A DNA stretch of 64,000 nt from assembly GCA_014706295.1 (NCBI GenBank), contig JACSVZ010000001.1:83512237-83576236 (forward strand), read 5' to 3'. The position numbers and the translations under genes were made by a program. This stretch comes from Lycocorax pyrrhopterus obiensis (Eukaryota > Chordata > Aves > Passeriformes > Paradisaeidae). The notes under the pieces are model-generated. The model was not told the origin of the DNA. It did not search any database and saw nothing but the letters and a program-made list of their open reading frames with translations. Below are positions 12,399 through 25,917 of the stretch, one piece after another. Position 1 is the first letter of the stretch; each line of letters starts with the position of its first letter.

Positions 12399-14604
12399 AT
12401 AGCAGCTGCCAAAGACAAGTCTGCAGCTCTGACAGTAAGACAAATCTTCCATTTCCACCCTGAAAACAGAATTTCCCAGTGATGAACACAGGGCTTTCTC
12501 CCTATTCCCAGGTCCATCTTCCTTCCACCCTGCTGACACCAAATCAGAGTGCATGAGCTGCAAATTCAAGAGGAGCTTGTCATTCCTGAGCAGCCCCTTT
12601 CCTTTGGTGGACACAGACTGGTTCAATCCCATGTGTAACCTTCACAACGCCTGCAAGGGCAAGTATAGCAAAACAAGTCTGCTGTCAGCAGCAGCCTGAA
12701 TCATGTATTAAAAATCTGTGGGGATCTGAAAACTGAAAATAGGATCAAACCTTGTGTTCCAGTTAGCATCCATCACAATCCTTTTGCCTTTACGTTAACC
12801 CAAGCATGAGGAGTAATGAACCTATTCTGCTGTCAGTTTAGCTATGCATAAGCAGTGTTGTTCTACAGGCAGGAGCACAGCAACCTTATCCCGTCCCCTC
12901 TACAGAGGGAACCAAGAGGGGCATTTCTCCAAGTCCTAGGGTGCTCAGACTTATTAAATGCTGTAAACTTTCTGTTTGATGGATTGTGTAGAAAGCTTTT
13001 CTGTTGAAACAAATGAAGAAGTTGCCCCTCAGGAGTGAAAGGACAGCCTTATCCCAAGGCGCAGGCCTGAACACTTGGAAGGAGGAAAGAATTTGTCCAA
13101 TAAAGCAAGAATGCCTGGAATTTCACCTGGTTTCAGGGTATGCAAGTGGAGTCTGCAAGCAGAGATCGACTGCTCAGAGATGCCATCCTCTGCCTCTCTG
13201 TTTTCTGTATTCTTGGCATTCAGCTCCAGACACCCTTTGCTAAGAAGTAAAAATATTTAGGTGTCAGTTCTGACATGGAAAGGACACTTCTAAGTCTTAA
13301 AAATTATCACAAAACTTATCAAGAGAAATTTTTATTCCTCCTGAAATGACTAAAAGAAAATGGTATTTGAAGAACAGGCATCTCTGACATCTCTTGATTC
13401 AGGGTAGTTTGGGACTATTTTCTCCTGGTTTAACTCTAAGGCCTGAGCATTTTGTAGATTTGTGCTGCTAACTCCCCACCCAAGGCACACAGGAGCTCAC
13501 TTGGCTACTGGTCAGTCAGAGGCAAAAGGGTGTTTGGCTCTAAAACCTGGGTCCACTCCACTGACAGCTGGGACCAACTGGTGGGGGAGCTGACACGTAT
13601 CCCTCTACCTGTTCTGTGCCAGCAGCACAAATGCACCCCCTGCCTTGGCTCTGGGCAGATAAGGAGCCTTTGATAAGCAGTCTGGCATGTCAGCTGCACA
13701 TGGTGCACTTCAGCAAGCTGCCATGCTCACAACCAACTCGTTTTATTTGCATTTTGCTCTCAGTGGTGTGAACTGTGCCTCAGCTACTTCTTCATTTGGT
13801 GGCATTTTCCCGATGTCCCTATGAAAGTTTGTTCCCAAGCTGTTCTTACTCCCTTCTGCTCTCATGCTTTTAAACTACATTACTTTATGCAGTTTCTGGG
13901 TCTTTTGGGAGAAGGTTCTGAGGCACCTCCTTAGCAGGGCCATCCTACGCAGAGACACAAAAGGAGATGCTTTAAAAGTTATTCAAGACTGTGACAATCT
14001 GTGACCTGAAGACTTCCATAGACCGTCCCAGCTGGGGCTTCCAAAGGTGTCACTCTCTTCTCTTCTTTGCTACTGAGGATCTACCAGGCTTGCTCATCTC
14101 CTGCCAAGACATGGCTGTCAACTTTTGTACTGGTTCAAAATTTGCCACACCCAACTCTCTTCCTATGCCTCCTCAGGCCTTGTAAATCTTTCACAACATT
14201 AACTCTACTGTATATTTGCAAAGATTTGTGACCTTCACCTGTAGTCAATCATTCCCCATGGTCTTTTCCTCCTGCAGCACCTTCGTCACACTGCCATTGG
14301 CTGTAAATGATTTACCCAGCACTTGCAGAGCACTGAGTATCCCTCGAGGCATGCACAGCTCACTTGCAGTTCCGCTCTGGTTTAGACATTCCAAATTTTC
14401 TGGTATCTCATGCAGATCTCCTTGCCCTTGGCTGCATCAGCATTCACTTCTCACTTTCAGTACAGCAGGCTGCATTGGAAGGGTTCTGGACATAAACTTT
14501 GAATTTACATTTTACACTTTACATGGAAGTGCAAAGTGGGCAGTAGGTTGTGTGGGTGGAACACTGTAGATCATTGGCATGTGGTTTTGGGTGTGTGCCC
14601 TATT
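12399..14604. other. unique DNA, no gene seen
   Basis: No repeat family or coding exon is recognisable. A 104-codon minus frame starts in the flank and runs into the preceding CR1. A 117-codon plus frame at 14216-14569 has no supporting feature. Confidence 0.35.
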
Positions 14605-15335
14605 TAGAATCATAGAATCTTAGAATCATTCAAGTTAGAAAAGACCTTTAAGATCATCAGGCCCAACCATTAGACCAGCACTGCCAGGTCATTAAACCAT
14701 GTCTCTAAGCACCACATTTACACGTTTAAAATATGGTGACTCCACCACTTCCCTGGGCAGCCTGTTTCTGTGCTTGAAATTCTTGCAGTGAAGATATTTT
14801 CCCTCATATCCAGTCTAAAACTCTCCTAGAAGAACCTGAGATCATTTCCTCTTGTCCTATCACTTGTTACCTGGGAGAAGGGACTTAGCCTCACCTCGCG
14901 GCAACCTCCTTTCAGGTGGATGTGGAGAGTGATAAGGTCTCCCCTCACACTCCTTTCTCCAGACTAAACACCCCCAGCTCCCTCAGCCACTCCTCATCAG
15001 ACTTGTGCTCCAGACCCTTCCCCAGCTCTGTTGCCCTTCTCTGGACATGCTCCAGCCCCTCAATGTCCTTCTTGCAGAGAGGGGCCCAGAACTGAACACA
15101 GGAGTTGAGGTGTGGCCTCACCAGTGCCCAGTACAGGGGGACAATCTGGTCCTGCTGGTCACACTGTTGCTGATACAGGCCAGGATGCCATTGGCCTCCT
15201 TGGGCCCCTGGGCACACCCTGGCTCGTGTTCATCTGCTGTCAACCAGCACTCTGGGTCCTTTTCTGGTGGTCAGCCTTCCAGCCATTCTTCCCCAAGCTG
15301 GTAGTGCTGCCTGCTGTTGTTGTGACCCAAACAGA
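14605..15335 (-). mobile_element. CR1 LINE, longer 3' fragment with ORF2 remnant
   Basis: It starts with the reversed tail 'agaatcatagaatcttagaatcatt' and runs through the reversed 3' UTR into the C-terminal part of the reverse-transcriptase ORF. In minus-strand translation, [35 protein letters not shown] (about 15015-15130) is the well-known CR1 ORF2 end. Further inward, the block around 15200-15330 ending at 'gttgttgtgacccaa' is also CR1. It is a dead, 5'-truncated copy. Confidence 0.94.
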
Positions 15336-15421
15336 TCTGTGGTAAGAAACACAACCAGACCTAGAGACAACGTCCAGTCTCTGTCCATGGCTCATGTGCA
15401 GCTCTTCATCCAGCTGTCAAA

Positions 15422-15676
15422 CTAAAGAGGAGAGATTTAGATTAGATATTAGGAAGAAGTTCTTTATTCTGAGTGTAGTGAGGCACTGGCACAGGTTGCC
15501 CGGAGAAGCTGTGGATGCCCCATCCCTGGAAGTGTTCAAGGCCAGACTGGATGGGGCTCTGAGCAACCTGGTCTGGTGGAAACTGTCCCTGCCTGTGGAA
15601 GGGGAAGTGGAACTAGACGATCTTTAAGAACCCTCTCAGCCCAAAGCATTCTATGATTCTATGATTCTGTGATCAC
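15422..15676 (+). mobile_element. CR1 LINE 3' end with intact octamer tail
   Basis: It runs from 'gatttagattagatattaggaagaagttctttatt' through 'ggcactggcacaggttgcccggagaagctgtggatgcccc' to a tail with three clear octamers at about 15649-15672. It is opposite in orientation to the CR1 that ends less than 100 bases to the left. Confidence 0.93.
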
Positions 15677-16618
15677 TGGAGATGATCACAGCATTTGACC
15701 TAAAACAGAGGTTTAGAATCCGCTCTGGATGCCTGCAAACTAGAAGTTTAATGTTTCGCTCCCCAGCACTGCTGTGTCTAGGTCCCTTAGTTTTTTCTGT
15801 TCATCATGTAAACTAGTTTCAAGGTGTGCAGAAGGGTTTCTGTGTGGTTGCCACACGCCCGCTGCAGGGGGGGCTGGCTCACAGAGACTGCTGGAGTGTG
15901 GATCAGGAGGATGACACAGGGAAGCAGGATTCCCCAAAACGTTGGCAGGGAGTCTGAGCAGAGCAAAACTTCCTTAAATATGTGGAGAGCCTTTGAAAAT
16001 GTGTTTTGGTGCTCCCACTGGTGCTCTCAGAGAAAGCTGATGCCCTTTCTTTGTACTTCGTGGCATCTGAAAACCCGTGAGCTGGTCTCCAAGGGCCAGC
16101 CGTGGGAGCAGCTCACGGCTGCCCGGGATCTCGCGTGTCACCACTAGGTGTCATGGCTGTCCCACAGAAGCCACCCTGTCCCACAGCCCTGGAAGCAGCC
16201 AGGGAAACCGCAGAGTACTGATAAAAACCCTGGGGAGGAGGCAGAGCCCGAGCCTGGCTGTACCCTTCCTCCACGGAGGAGTCCAAAGGTGGGAGAATTT
16301 AGGGTGTCACCAGAGCCGTGGGCTGGCTCAGCACAGCACAATGAGGGGAGGGAACTGGAGGTGAAGGACTGACTTTTCAGATTGACTTGAAAAAGCGTAT
16401 TCACAAGGCAAACCATCTCATAAATAGGGTCTACATTCCCCAGATGTCCCAGTGCACAGTCTGTGCACATGCTCCAGGAAAATGAGTATTTCTTTCACAT
16501 GACTAATGGGTGTTGTAGCAGGTGCTTCTGGTCAAGTTTCACACATGTCCCACAATGGTGTTATTAAGCCTTAAACTCTTTCCCTTCTTGTGGTGTATTT
16601 CCAAAGATGGGCTTCCGC
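15677..16618. other. unique DNA, no gene seen
   Basis: This is moderately GC-rich. A 107-codon plus frame (15824-16147) and overlapping frames to 16470 occur in several phases and both strands, without splice borders or recognisable motif. Confidence 0.35.
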
Positions 16619-17196
16619 AGTTCGTGTTTAAGCACCGTGGGCTGGTTTGGGCTGCAATAGTTTATTCTGTAGTAGCTGGTATGGGGCTGTGGTTTGGATC
16701 TGTGCTGGAAACAGTGTTGAAAATACAGGCATATTTTAACTACTGCTCAGCAGATTTACATGGAGTCAAGGCCTTTTCTACTCCTCACCCCACCCCACCA
16801 GCAAGAGGACTGGGAGTGCACAAGGAGCTGAGAGGGAACACAGCCGAGACAGCTGACCCTGACTGACCAAAGGGATAACCCAGACCATAGCACATCATGT
16901 TTGGCAGATAAAGCTGGGGGAGAACAAGAGAGTGGGGGGCATTCAGAGTTACGATACTTTTCTTCCCAAGTCATGTGTGATAGAGCCTTGCTGTCCTGGG
17001 AATGGCTGAACACCTGCCTGCCCATGGAAAGTGGTGAATGAATTCTTGTTTTGCTTTTTCTTTGCCTATTAAACGCTCTTTATCTCAACCCATGAGTTTT
17101 CTTACTTTTACTCTTCCAGTTCTCTTCCCCATCCCACCAGGGGAGGATAAGCAAGCAACTGTGTAGGACTGAGCTGCCAGCTGGAGTTAAACCACA
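16619..17196 (+). mobile_element. ERVL-type endogenous retrovirus solo LTR
   Basis: This resembles the common avian ERVL-type LTR. Its left edge 'ttcgtgtttaagcac' mirrors its right edge 'ggagttaaaccaca' as degenerate terminal inverted repeats. Inside are the 'cagctgaccctgactgaccaaagggataaccca' block, a degraded TATA region near 16905 ('gcagataaagctggggg'), an ATTAAA poly(A) signal at 17068-17073 and the U5 block 'ctttatctcaacccatgagttttc'. No gag or pol sequence flanks it, so it is a solo LTR from an old insertion. I see no convincing target duplication. The left boundary is approximate. Confidence 0.8.
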
Positions 17197-20100
17197 GTAC
17201 TCTGCTTCTCCACAAAAGGAAAAGTGACAAATGCTTTACATACTGTAATTTCCACCCAGATCAAAAGAGCAGCATTTCAGAGAAATGATTCCTGAAAGCA
17301 TTGCTATATGAGGTTTATATCATCAAGTGTTCAGCCAGGTCATGCTGGAGATTTCATACAGTTAGGCTGTGTCCGTGAGAAAGGAGGCAGCTCATTTACT
17401 CCATTCCTGAAGCTTTCTCTTCCTTGCTACCAAGCGGCCTGCAGGTCTCCTGCTCTCTTTTAGCACCATCCACATGCCCACATTCAGCCAGCCCCTCTGT
17501 TTACTTTTCTACTGCTGGAGCTGGGATTACCCTCACTGGGAGGCTATGTGGATCAGCTGCTTCCCATTGTGATCTGCTTCACTAGTAAAGCTTTTTTTGG
17601 GGGTCTGTTTTCAAGATGACATGTGGGAAATGCACACCACCTCCAGTAATGTAAATTAATAGCAACTGAGCTGTATGAGAGATTCCCTGTGAGCTGCTCT
17701 GCAAAAACAATCCTGCAGCACATGTCAGGAGTCATTAACACATCAGCTGCACCACAACCAACACTCTGAAAAAGATTTAGGAGGGACTAATCCCTCCAGC
17801 AGCAGAGCTCTGTTGGCTTTTGGCAGAGTTACATCATGGGTGAATTTAGCCTCCATTGTCCAACATCAGACAGACTTGGCACCATAGGAATCACGATGAC
17901 AATAGCAGATGAGCTTGACACGCCTGAGTATCACTTGTTCCCATCCTCCTGTCAGTTCAGAGGGAGTTCCTGAGCCCACTCAGTTATCAGACCATGTTCA
18001 GAAAACTGAAGTCAGCATAGGGAGCACACAGTGGGCTGCATCCTGGCATAAGCCTTCAGGCAGCCTAGCAGATTTTCTGTTTTCTAATTACATACATTAT
18101 TTCTGATGACAACTTCATGAAATGAAAAATCATTTTTATTTTCACTCAAGAGTCACTAAATGGGCTCACTGCTATGGTTCACTGTGATCTGGCACACAAG
18201 GACAGGAACTGTGGTACAAAAGAAGAGAGCAGGCTGTCGTTTCACTATGCAAGCACAGGGTGCATTCGGCTTCAATAATTTGTGTTTGCCATTTATGGCA
18301 TTTTGCCAAGAGTTTTGGTGGACTGCAAGAGGAGGTTTGCTGCCTTTATCACAGAATGGAACACCAAATTGGGTGTTATTCACAGTCCTGGTAAGGGGTG
18401 ACCACCAGCCAGTCATTTAATATCACTGCACCTCTGAGCATCGCTCCTCCTTTCCACCACCTTTTTATCTGACAGGCTGTCTTTTTCTGCTTGTAAAGAA
18501 GCTGGTGTGGTCTCAGCTGGGGCCACCAAGTGTGTCAGCGGTCTGACAGAGAGCATAGCAAGCTCCTCTGGTTTGGAAGCACTGGTGGGTGTTTGTCTCA
18601 TGTAGGACCCAGGATTCCAGGGCACTATCTTTGTGTGAAAACAAGAGAGTTTGCAAATCTGTTTGGATGACTTCACACGGGAAATGCACAGAAGTCAGCA
18701 TTAAAGGGGTAGGAGACAAGAACAGAACTTGCTGTACTCCACTCAGGGAACAAATGGTCAGGAGCCTGCAATTAAACTTGCAGCAGGAAGCCTTCTGGGG
18801 TAGTGTTGCTTTCTGTATCAAGTACTTGACAGTTAAAATTGAAGTCTGTTGAACTTTGCTACATGAATATACATGTGTTTCTTTTCACTTATGAGTCATA
18901 CTGTCCATTTTACTTATTTATGTCAGACGAAGCTTTAGGAAATGATCTAAAAAGCAGAAGTGTGGCCACTGATGATGCTAAACATACCTGTCTACAAGAA
19001 AACTCAACGAAATATTCAGGAAGAAATGCATTTTACATGCAGACTGTGTTTATGAATTCTATGACAATGTAGCTTAACCAGCACAACCTTACATGTTTAG
19101 AAATTAATTATGCCATTCAAAGGCAGCTGGTCCTCACATTAAGCAAACACAATGAAAAACACAATATACAAATGCTCAGGCTCTCCTCAGGGACTCCAGT
19201 GTGGGCAGCCAGCCCCTCTGAGTTTTTATCATTGCTGGTCTCAAGTCCCTGTGCTATTTGCAGTCTGCAAAATCCTATCTGTGAGTAAAACACAGAACTC
19301 AAACAAGTCAGTAGTTACCCAGTTATGATCAGGGTAATGATCTGAGGACTGGAAAAAGCTGCTGGCATGGACTTTTTTTGCATGTCTGCTATCAAATCCC
19401 AAAACCTCTCAAAATTTTTGATAAACTTCTTCTCAACTTCAGCATGGGATTTCTGGTCAAAACTGACTGACTTTTGACGCAGTACAACAGATTGACCATA
19501 CCATGTATCTGGGACATGAAGAGCATCTTGTAAACTTCAACTTCCCAAAGTCAGACTTTTATTTAGCACCTTTTTTTTTAAGAGAGTTTAAATTTAGGTC
19601 ATTCCATCCAGTCTGAGGAAAGCGTCCCAGTCCCAAAGTTATTGATTATTTTGATGATCTCGCTCTCATTTTTCATTACAAACTCCAGATGTTAGTTTTA
19701 TCTCTGATGGGAGATTATTAACTAAAAAAACATTTTAATTCATCAGAATTTAGAGGATGAGAATATAGTTGAGATGTTGACTCTTAAATTTTTTACTACC
19801 AAGTTCAAATGTTGCAATATTTGCTGCAAAATATATTTCCTGAAAATAAATCCTGCAAAATACAAGCTTCCATATCTCCATAGCTCCCAGTCACATTCCG
19901 AGCCAACCAGAATAATGTTTCATGCCCAGAGGATGCCCAAGGATCTGCCAAACCTCAAAATATTTCATCAGCTAAGAGATTTCAGTTTCTGTAGACAGAA
20001 AAACCATACCATTGGAATTACACAGATAGCACTATTGCCTTTGAGAACAAAATCTGCAAAGATAACTCTAAAGGACCAGCCCAACCATCATAGATAGATT

Positions 20101-20373
20101 ATTGTAAACCCCAAAGTCATCTAGGAGTCCTGAAACATACATTTCCAGTTCATGGCACCGTTACACTACGTGGTGAATTCAGCAGAAGCGACTGGCATAC
20201 CATTTCCCTCAATCCTACTTATAGCTCTCAATTTTGCAACAAACGTCTCTGTAAAATGCAACTAGCTCCCATCCATGTGCCATAAAAGCAAACATACCAG
20301 AACCCCAAAATTCCAGACACTAATTGTCACAACCAACACCCACAACCTCAAAAGCAGAAAAATTAAATGCAGC
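17197..20373. other. unique DNA, no gene seen
   Basis: No mobile element is recognisable. A symmetrical pair of 86-codon frames covers 18156-18420 on opposite strands, which is typical of chance. A 107-codon Lys-rich plus frame lies at 19774-20097 without splice borders. Confidence 0.35.
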
Positions 20374-20547
20374 CTAAATTAATAATGCCCACAATGTATG
20401 AAAAGCAAAATTGCCTTCAACATGAGGTCTAAGAGCATCTTTCAAAGCTGAAACTGTGTCACATTTGTCTAGAACCTCTTGATATGAGGGTGTAAACTTC
20501 TGGAGAGTCTGCTTCACAGCCTGACATAATGTGGATTGGCCTGATTC
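20374..20547 (-). other. exon-like minus-strand frame, uncharacterised
   Basis: On the minus strand, a pyrimidine-rich run ending in 'cattctcacaag' (acceptor at 20548/20547) is followed by 57 in-frame codons and a TAG at 20374. The predicted peptide is soluble, acidic/basic-balanced and helix-like, with the segment KFTPSYQEVLDKCDTVSALK. Its composition is more protein-like than neighbouring frames, which are rich in Ser, Leu and Cys. Entry would be in phase 0 if the acceptor is used. I do not recognise the family. It may be a terminal exon of an unseen gene, a decayed retrocopy, or a chance frame. No poly(A) signal close downstream on the minus strand supports it strongly. Confidence 0.2.
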
Positions 20548-23500
20548 CTTGTGAGAATGAGAGTTAGAATTAATATTTGAACATTGTGAGAGAATAGCAG
20601 CTGGGCAGATCATGCTCAAGATGCATTGCTAGGACTGCTGGGATGGGACAAGCCTTGCCAAGGGAATAGACCTCAAGGATACAGATGAACGTCCTTCTTG
20701 TAAGCTTTGCACATGAGAAGACCTATTTAATGAGATATCTGAGGTCAGAGCAGAAGGATAGAGTCGGGTGAGAATGAAGGCAGGCAACAGCAGAGGTTTT
20801 GCACCACACCACAACACTTACGGGTAATCTTTTTATTATCCAATAAGGATAATTATCTGTTACAAGGATTATCCAAAAGGACTGAGTTGCTCTGTGGCAA
20901 CCACTACCATAGAGAAGACTGCAGAAAAACCTCCTTTCCTGGCAGTTCAGGCTGCAGTGCTAGACAACTGGTGTCATGGAAATGTAAAATAGGAGCCTTG
21001 GACAGGGTTTGTGTCTTCCTTCCATTATGACTGTGTTTTTTATTCATTTAGCCATCTTGCCTGCGTATCTGTGGGACTTTACACAATGTCCCTGAGAAAG
21101 TTGCACGATAGACACAAGGACCAACCCAGATCAAGATGCATTGTCCTCAGAGCAAACCCCTCTAGTGCCAGCCTTTATAATGTCATTGTGCTCAAGAAAC
21201 ACAAGCAGCACTTGGTAGGGTAAACAGTTTTTCTGTCTTTCCACCTTTAGAAGAAACCAACACTGCTACAAGAAAGCTGTTAACACGGAAGAACATGGGA
21301 CAAAATTTAATCTCTGACGTAATTTCAGGAGAATTTCACTAGAGATTTATCTGTTTTATATTTATTAAATTTTATATTTATCTGTTTTACTTTTTCTGGA
21401 AAAAAAAAAGTTCAGCGAGAACATTTGTATCCAGAGATGACCTTCTTTGCCAAAACAGCCCTAGGTTTAGGGCAATCCCTGCAACTTCAACAGTGTTAAG
21501 AAGCAGACTTATGTTTATAAATACAAATGTATACACATAAATACATATTTTACCCATGTGTTTTTCAAATAAAGAAGAAAGGCTTCCCACATGCACAGTA
21601 GAAGACCCAGGGAATTCAAGGCTTTCAATGGCAGCTGCTTTTATCTATCCCTGTCATACCTTTGAAGGTGTTGGTTTCATCCTGAGATTGGTGGAACTGT
21701 GAACACTTTTATAAGTTGGAAAAAACTTTCTTCTACTGAATTTTAAATACAGCTCATGATCCATATCATTTATATGGGAAGGAGCTGGAGGTTCAAATTC
21801 TGACTCTCACGGAGGATCCATGCAGATATGGGGCAGATTTGTGGGCAGATTTGGGGCCAGCTGTAAGCACAATTCACCCAGCAATTGCCCCATCTGCTGC
21901 CCACGTGCCGTGTACATCACCCATCAGATAGGCTGGACCATTCCTGAGCTGTTCTACATGTAAATTTGGTATAGCCTTCAAAAGCACCCAGCAGCCTATG
22001 AAATGCCACATTGATGCATCATCTCAGGTAAGTTTTTCAAAATCTGCACCTGTCACCTGTTAAACTGGGACAGAAGAGCCTGTTTTCTCCAATTTGGATG
22101 TCTGCAGACTAGAGGATTTTTGAGATAGAGTTCGCCTCAAGCCGTGGGATATATTTAAGGCTGGCCAGGAAATGTTTTTCCTGCTCTCTGTGAAAATACT
22201 CATGGTTCACAAATGTTTCCAATCTCTCACTCAGGCAAAACAAACACCTTTGGAAGCAGACGAAAACCTTGACTGGCACAACAACTTCAAGGAACTGTTA
22301 GAGCAGATGGCACAAACCTGAGATGAGAAATTCTTCATGGGAAGATGATTTCTGCTCTTGGAGAGTTCACTATTGGGTGTGTTAGTTACCAATGTTTCCT
22401 GCTCCTCCTGCTCCACCTAACAAAGAAACCTCACATTGTAGCACTCTGAGCTTTCACCATTCATATGCCACTTCCCTTCAAACCTTGGAGAAAATTCATT
22501 TAATAGGAAGACTCAGGGCGTTTGCTCTACTGCGTTTCAGGGGCAGCCAGCAGGAGAGAGATGCAGAAACCACAAGCATAAGAAGCTTCACAGTGCAGGT
22601 CTCCCCCTCCTGTTTTTCTCAGAAATACTTTAGCATAGGATGTTGCTTGCTTCTCTTGCCTGAGAGAAAAACCCACATAAGAAAAATCAATAAAGAAACA
22701 AGCTTCTAGCAGGGCTAACCCCAAGCTAGTCAACAGAAGAGAGACTGCTGGCTCTAGCAGTCTAGTGTGTTGGATATTTCTGATTAAATTTCATCTGTAC
22801 TGTGCTGTAGCACCTATACTATTCCCAGTTTCTGTGTAGTAATGATGGGGCCTTGGCAGAAACAGTACTAGGGGAACAGTGGTGGGCACATCAAAGGAGC
22901 ATGATAAACTTAATTTTATTTAATATATTTCTCCAGCAGGATTTTTTCGCCCCTCCAGAGCCTGTAAATCACCTGAAATGAAAAATCAGACTTTCCTGAT
23001 GTTTCAGGAACTCGGACTGTAATCCGATTTTCAAGTTTTTTATCAAAATTTGATTACTCAAGAGTGACTGAATAATATTGTTTTCACTTGGTCCTTCTCC
23101 CCATCTGTAGGAAGAGCACTCATGATCCATAGAGGTATAAAATAATCTTTCTCTTTTTTTTTCTGGAAGAGAAAAGGTTTTCTGCAGCCCAAGTTATCCA
23201 TCTGTATTTTATTAGAGCAAAGAGATAAAACCAAGATTTCCGTCCAAAATCAACAACCTTGAAAAATACAGTCCTGTTCACCAGCTTAGTCATCCTGCAT
23301 ATTGCCCATTTGATTGGGTTTTGAGGAAAACAAAGAACTAAAAAGAATAGTGTGTGTGTGTTGCATTAGGATTTCTACCAAAGTCTGTATGGGAAGCCAG
23401 AGAAAAAATGACTCACACACTGGGAAGAATTCCACCTGTTCCCATCCAAATTATGTTTCCCTGTCAGGCTGGAAGCAGCTGATGCACTGGTTCCCATGGG

Positions 23501-25436
23501 AGTATTTTCATCCTGAACAAAATACACGTTTAAAGCCACTTCCTGAGTTTGTCCTATTTATTGTTTGCATTGTGTGCTGCCCTGTGACCAGCACAGAGCC
23601 TGGTACTGCATGAGCCCTTCTGCACCCCCCAGACTTCAGCGCTGCTCCCAGTTTTTAAGGAAATTAAAGGTAACTAATGTAAGAAAGGCATTACTATCTC
23701 CAGGACTGGGAAAGCCATTGAAAAGGTCCCCTGTGAAAAGGGGTTTAGTGAGAAGTAGGAACAACAGGAAATGGATTTGCTTGAAGAGATACGCTAAAGA
23801 CCTTGGAATTCCAAACAAAACCATGTCATATAAAGAAAGGCTCACAAGATGTCTACAGTAATGGTCTAAAATTCGCTACCTAGAGATACTTCATGAATTT
23901 TTCTTCCAGTAATTGAAAATTGATTATTAAAAAGCTAGTTGATTATGCATAGAAGAATACATCAGTAATTAAAAATCACATCACTACTGCATCCCAGTTC
24001 CCACCACAGTTATCTCTTCCTATGCTACATGGCCACAAAAAGAAATGGAGGCAAGGACTGGCCATAAGCAGGCAGATCTTATAGACACTTTTTCAAGCTG
24101 TTCCTCCAGATGCCTCAGAATCACAATTCTGTGGCTGTGAATTGGCCTTGAACACGGGGAGCTGATGAAGTTGCTCCATTGCATTCCTCTGTTGGTGTCT
24201 GAGTGATGGTGAGGAATGGTAGCAGCAACATTTTCCTGCATCACGCTTGATGGCAACTGAGGGAATTAGGCATGAAGCTGGAATTTGTGGACATGTCTGC
24301 ACAGACTCACACAGACAGATGTGAGCATGCCTTGCTATGCTCTGAACTAGCCAAGTATCGATAAGATGGATATGAATTTATTGTGCCAGATCTGTATCCA
24401 TCTCTATGGATTTCTGTGATTATCTTCTGAGGCCTAGTTTGGATATTACCACCAATTTGCCTGCATGATCAGTGCTTCAGACTTACTACAACTCCTTCAT
24501 TTGCTGTTGGTGAAAGGAAGGCATTTCACTGGTTCAGTCCTAACAACTGGAATATTGCAGAATGTTCCTACACAGCTGTTTTTCAAATAAAATTAATTGT
24601 CTTTAAAAGTGGATCCAATAAGCCTTTAGCTTAAAGTCATGAATCTCTCTGTTCATAGCATAGATTTGAGCCAGATGTTTTACATTTTTCATTCCTGAGT
24701 CATGAGCTGAGTGTCTGACTATTGACCCACGTTTTGGAGTGAATACGTCAAGAAATCCTTTGCGATAACTGTAGTTTCCTGTCAGATGGAAAAATGCTGG
24801 AAACTCTTTCTCATGAACTTCTGTCCCTCGCTGGCTCTATTTCCTGTCCAAGACCTTTCTAAGTGGGTTGGCATAGTGACAAGCTTTATCTAACATGCAA
24901 TCTCTGATTAGGGAAAAAGGGAATGTCAGTGGCCGTTTAGACAAACTATAAGGAAACTTCTTTCCTAGCTCGCTTTTTTAGGCATGTGGTGAAAGAATCT
25001 AATTGTGATTTGTGTATCATTCAGGCTAGTGTCCTCAGAGCAGTTATTGGCTAAGATTTCATTTGTCCTTGGCAATATTTGCATCTCCGATGTACTTGAG
25101 CAGATAAGGTTTTGTAGTGGTAAATAAGAAAAAACAGTATTATTCTCTATAAACACAAACACTGACTGCACATGCAACTCTCTTGTCCTCTCTTAAGATG
25201 TACTTGGGAGCTGTTCACATCATGTGTCTGTCCCCTCCCATTCACTATACAGCAAGTTACTCTCATAAATTCACACAGATGAATATCATTGCTATACAGA
25301 CTGTGAACTCATGTAACGACAAGGCCATTTAAATCCCTTAGCATGCTTGGTCTAGCTCTGATCTAAGGTCCAGCTTGCAAAAAAGACCAAACAGTTTTGC
25401 AGATATAAAGACAAGAAATGACAGTCAGCATGGAAA
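20548..25436. other. unique DNA, no gene seen
   Basis: AT-rich sequence with no recognisable repeat or exon. A 98-codon, very basic plus frame at 23565-23861 and a 105-codon plus frame at 22392-22709 have no motif or splice context that I can defend. Confidence 0.35.
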
Positions 25437-25670
25437 GATCAGTATAAATATTAGGAAAAAATTCTTTACTCTGAAGGTGATGAGGCACTGGCACAGGTTT
25501 CCCAGAGAAGCTGTGGATGCCCCGTCCCTGGAAGGGTTCAAGTCCAGGTTGGATGGGGCTCTGAGCAAACTGGTCCGGTGGAAGGCGTCTCTGCCCATGG
25601 CAGTGGGGTTAGAACTAGATGATCTTTAAGGTCCCTGCCAACCCAGGCTATTCTATGCTTCTATGATGTT
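25437..25670 (+). mobile_element. CR1 LINE 3' end
   Basis: Typical terminal CR1: 'attaggaaaaaattctttactctgaaggtgatgaggcactggcacagg', 'ctgtggatgccccgtccctgg', 'ggatggggctctgagc', and a tail of 'attctatgcttctatga'. It is truncated on the 5' side and is the left arm of an inverted pair with the next copy. Confidence 0.93.
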
Positions 25671-25917
25671 CAGGGAGAAAGAACTCTTCAAGGATCTGAG
25701 CTTGACCGATCTTTTGCTAGTGTAGAGCCAAATATCAGAACTTTCATCCGCTAATTTCTCTTGTCCCCAAAGAGATAATGGTGAGTAGGAAGGTGAAGAG
25801 GAAGAATGGAAGAAAAGTTGAAAATCTCCAATAGCTCTTCCCAGGTGTTCAGGACATAACACAATCATATCTTTTCTAAAATTCATCACATAGCATTTTT
25901 CAACAAAGCAAAAATAA

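Noticed and set aside
18156..18420. Two antisense 86-codon frames over the same bases
   Set aside because: A stop-free stretch on both strands; no splice sites, motif or promoter.
23565..23861. 98-codon very basic plus frame
   Set aside because: No acceptor, no recognisable domain, and it overlaps an antisense frame; composition alone is not evidence.
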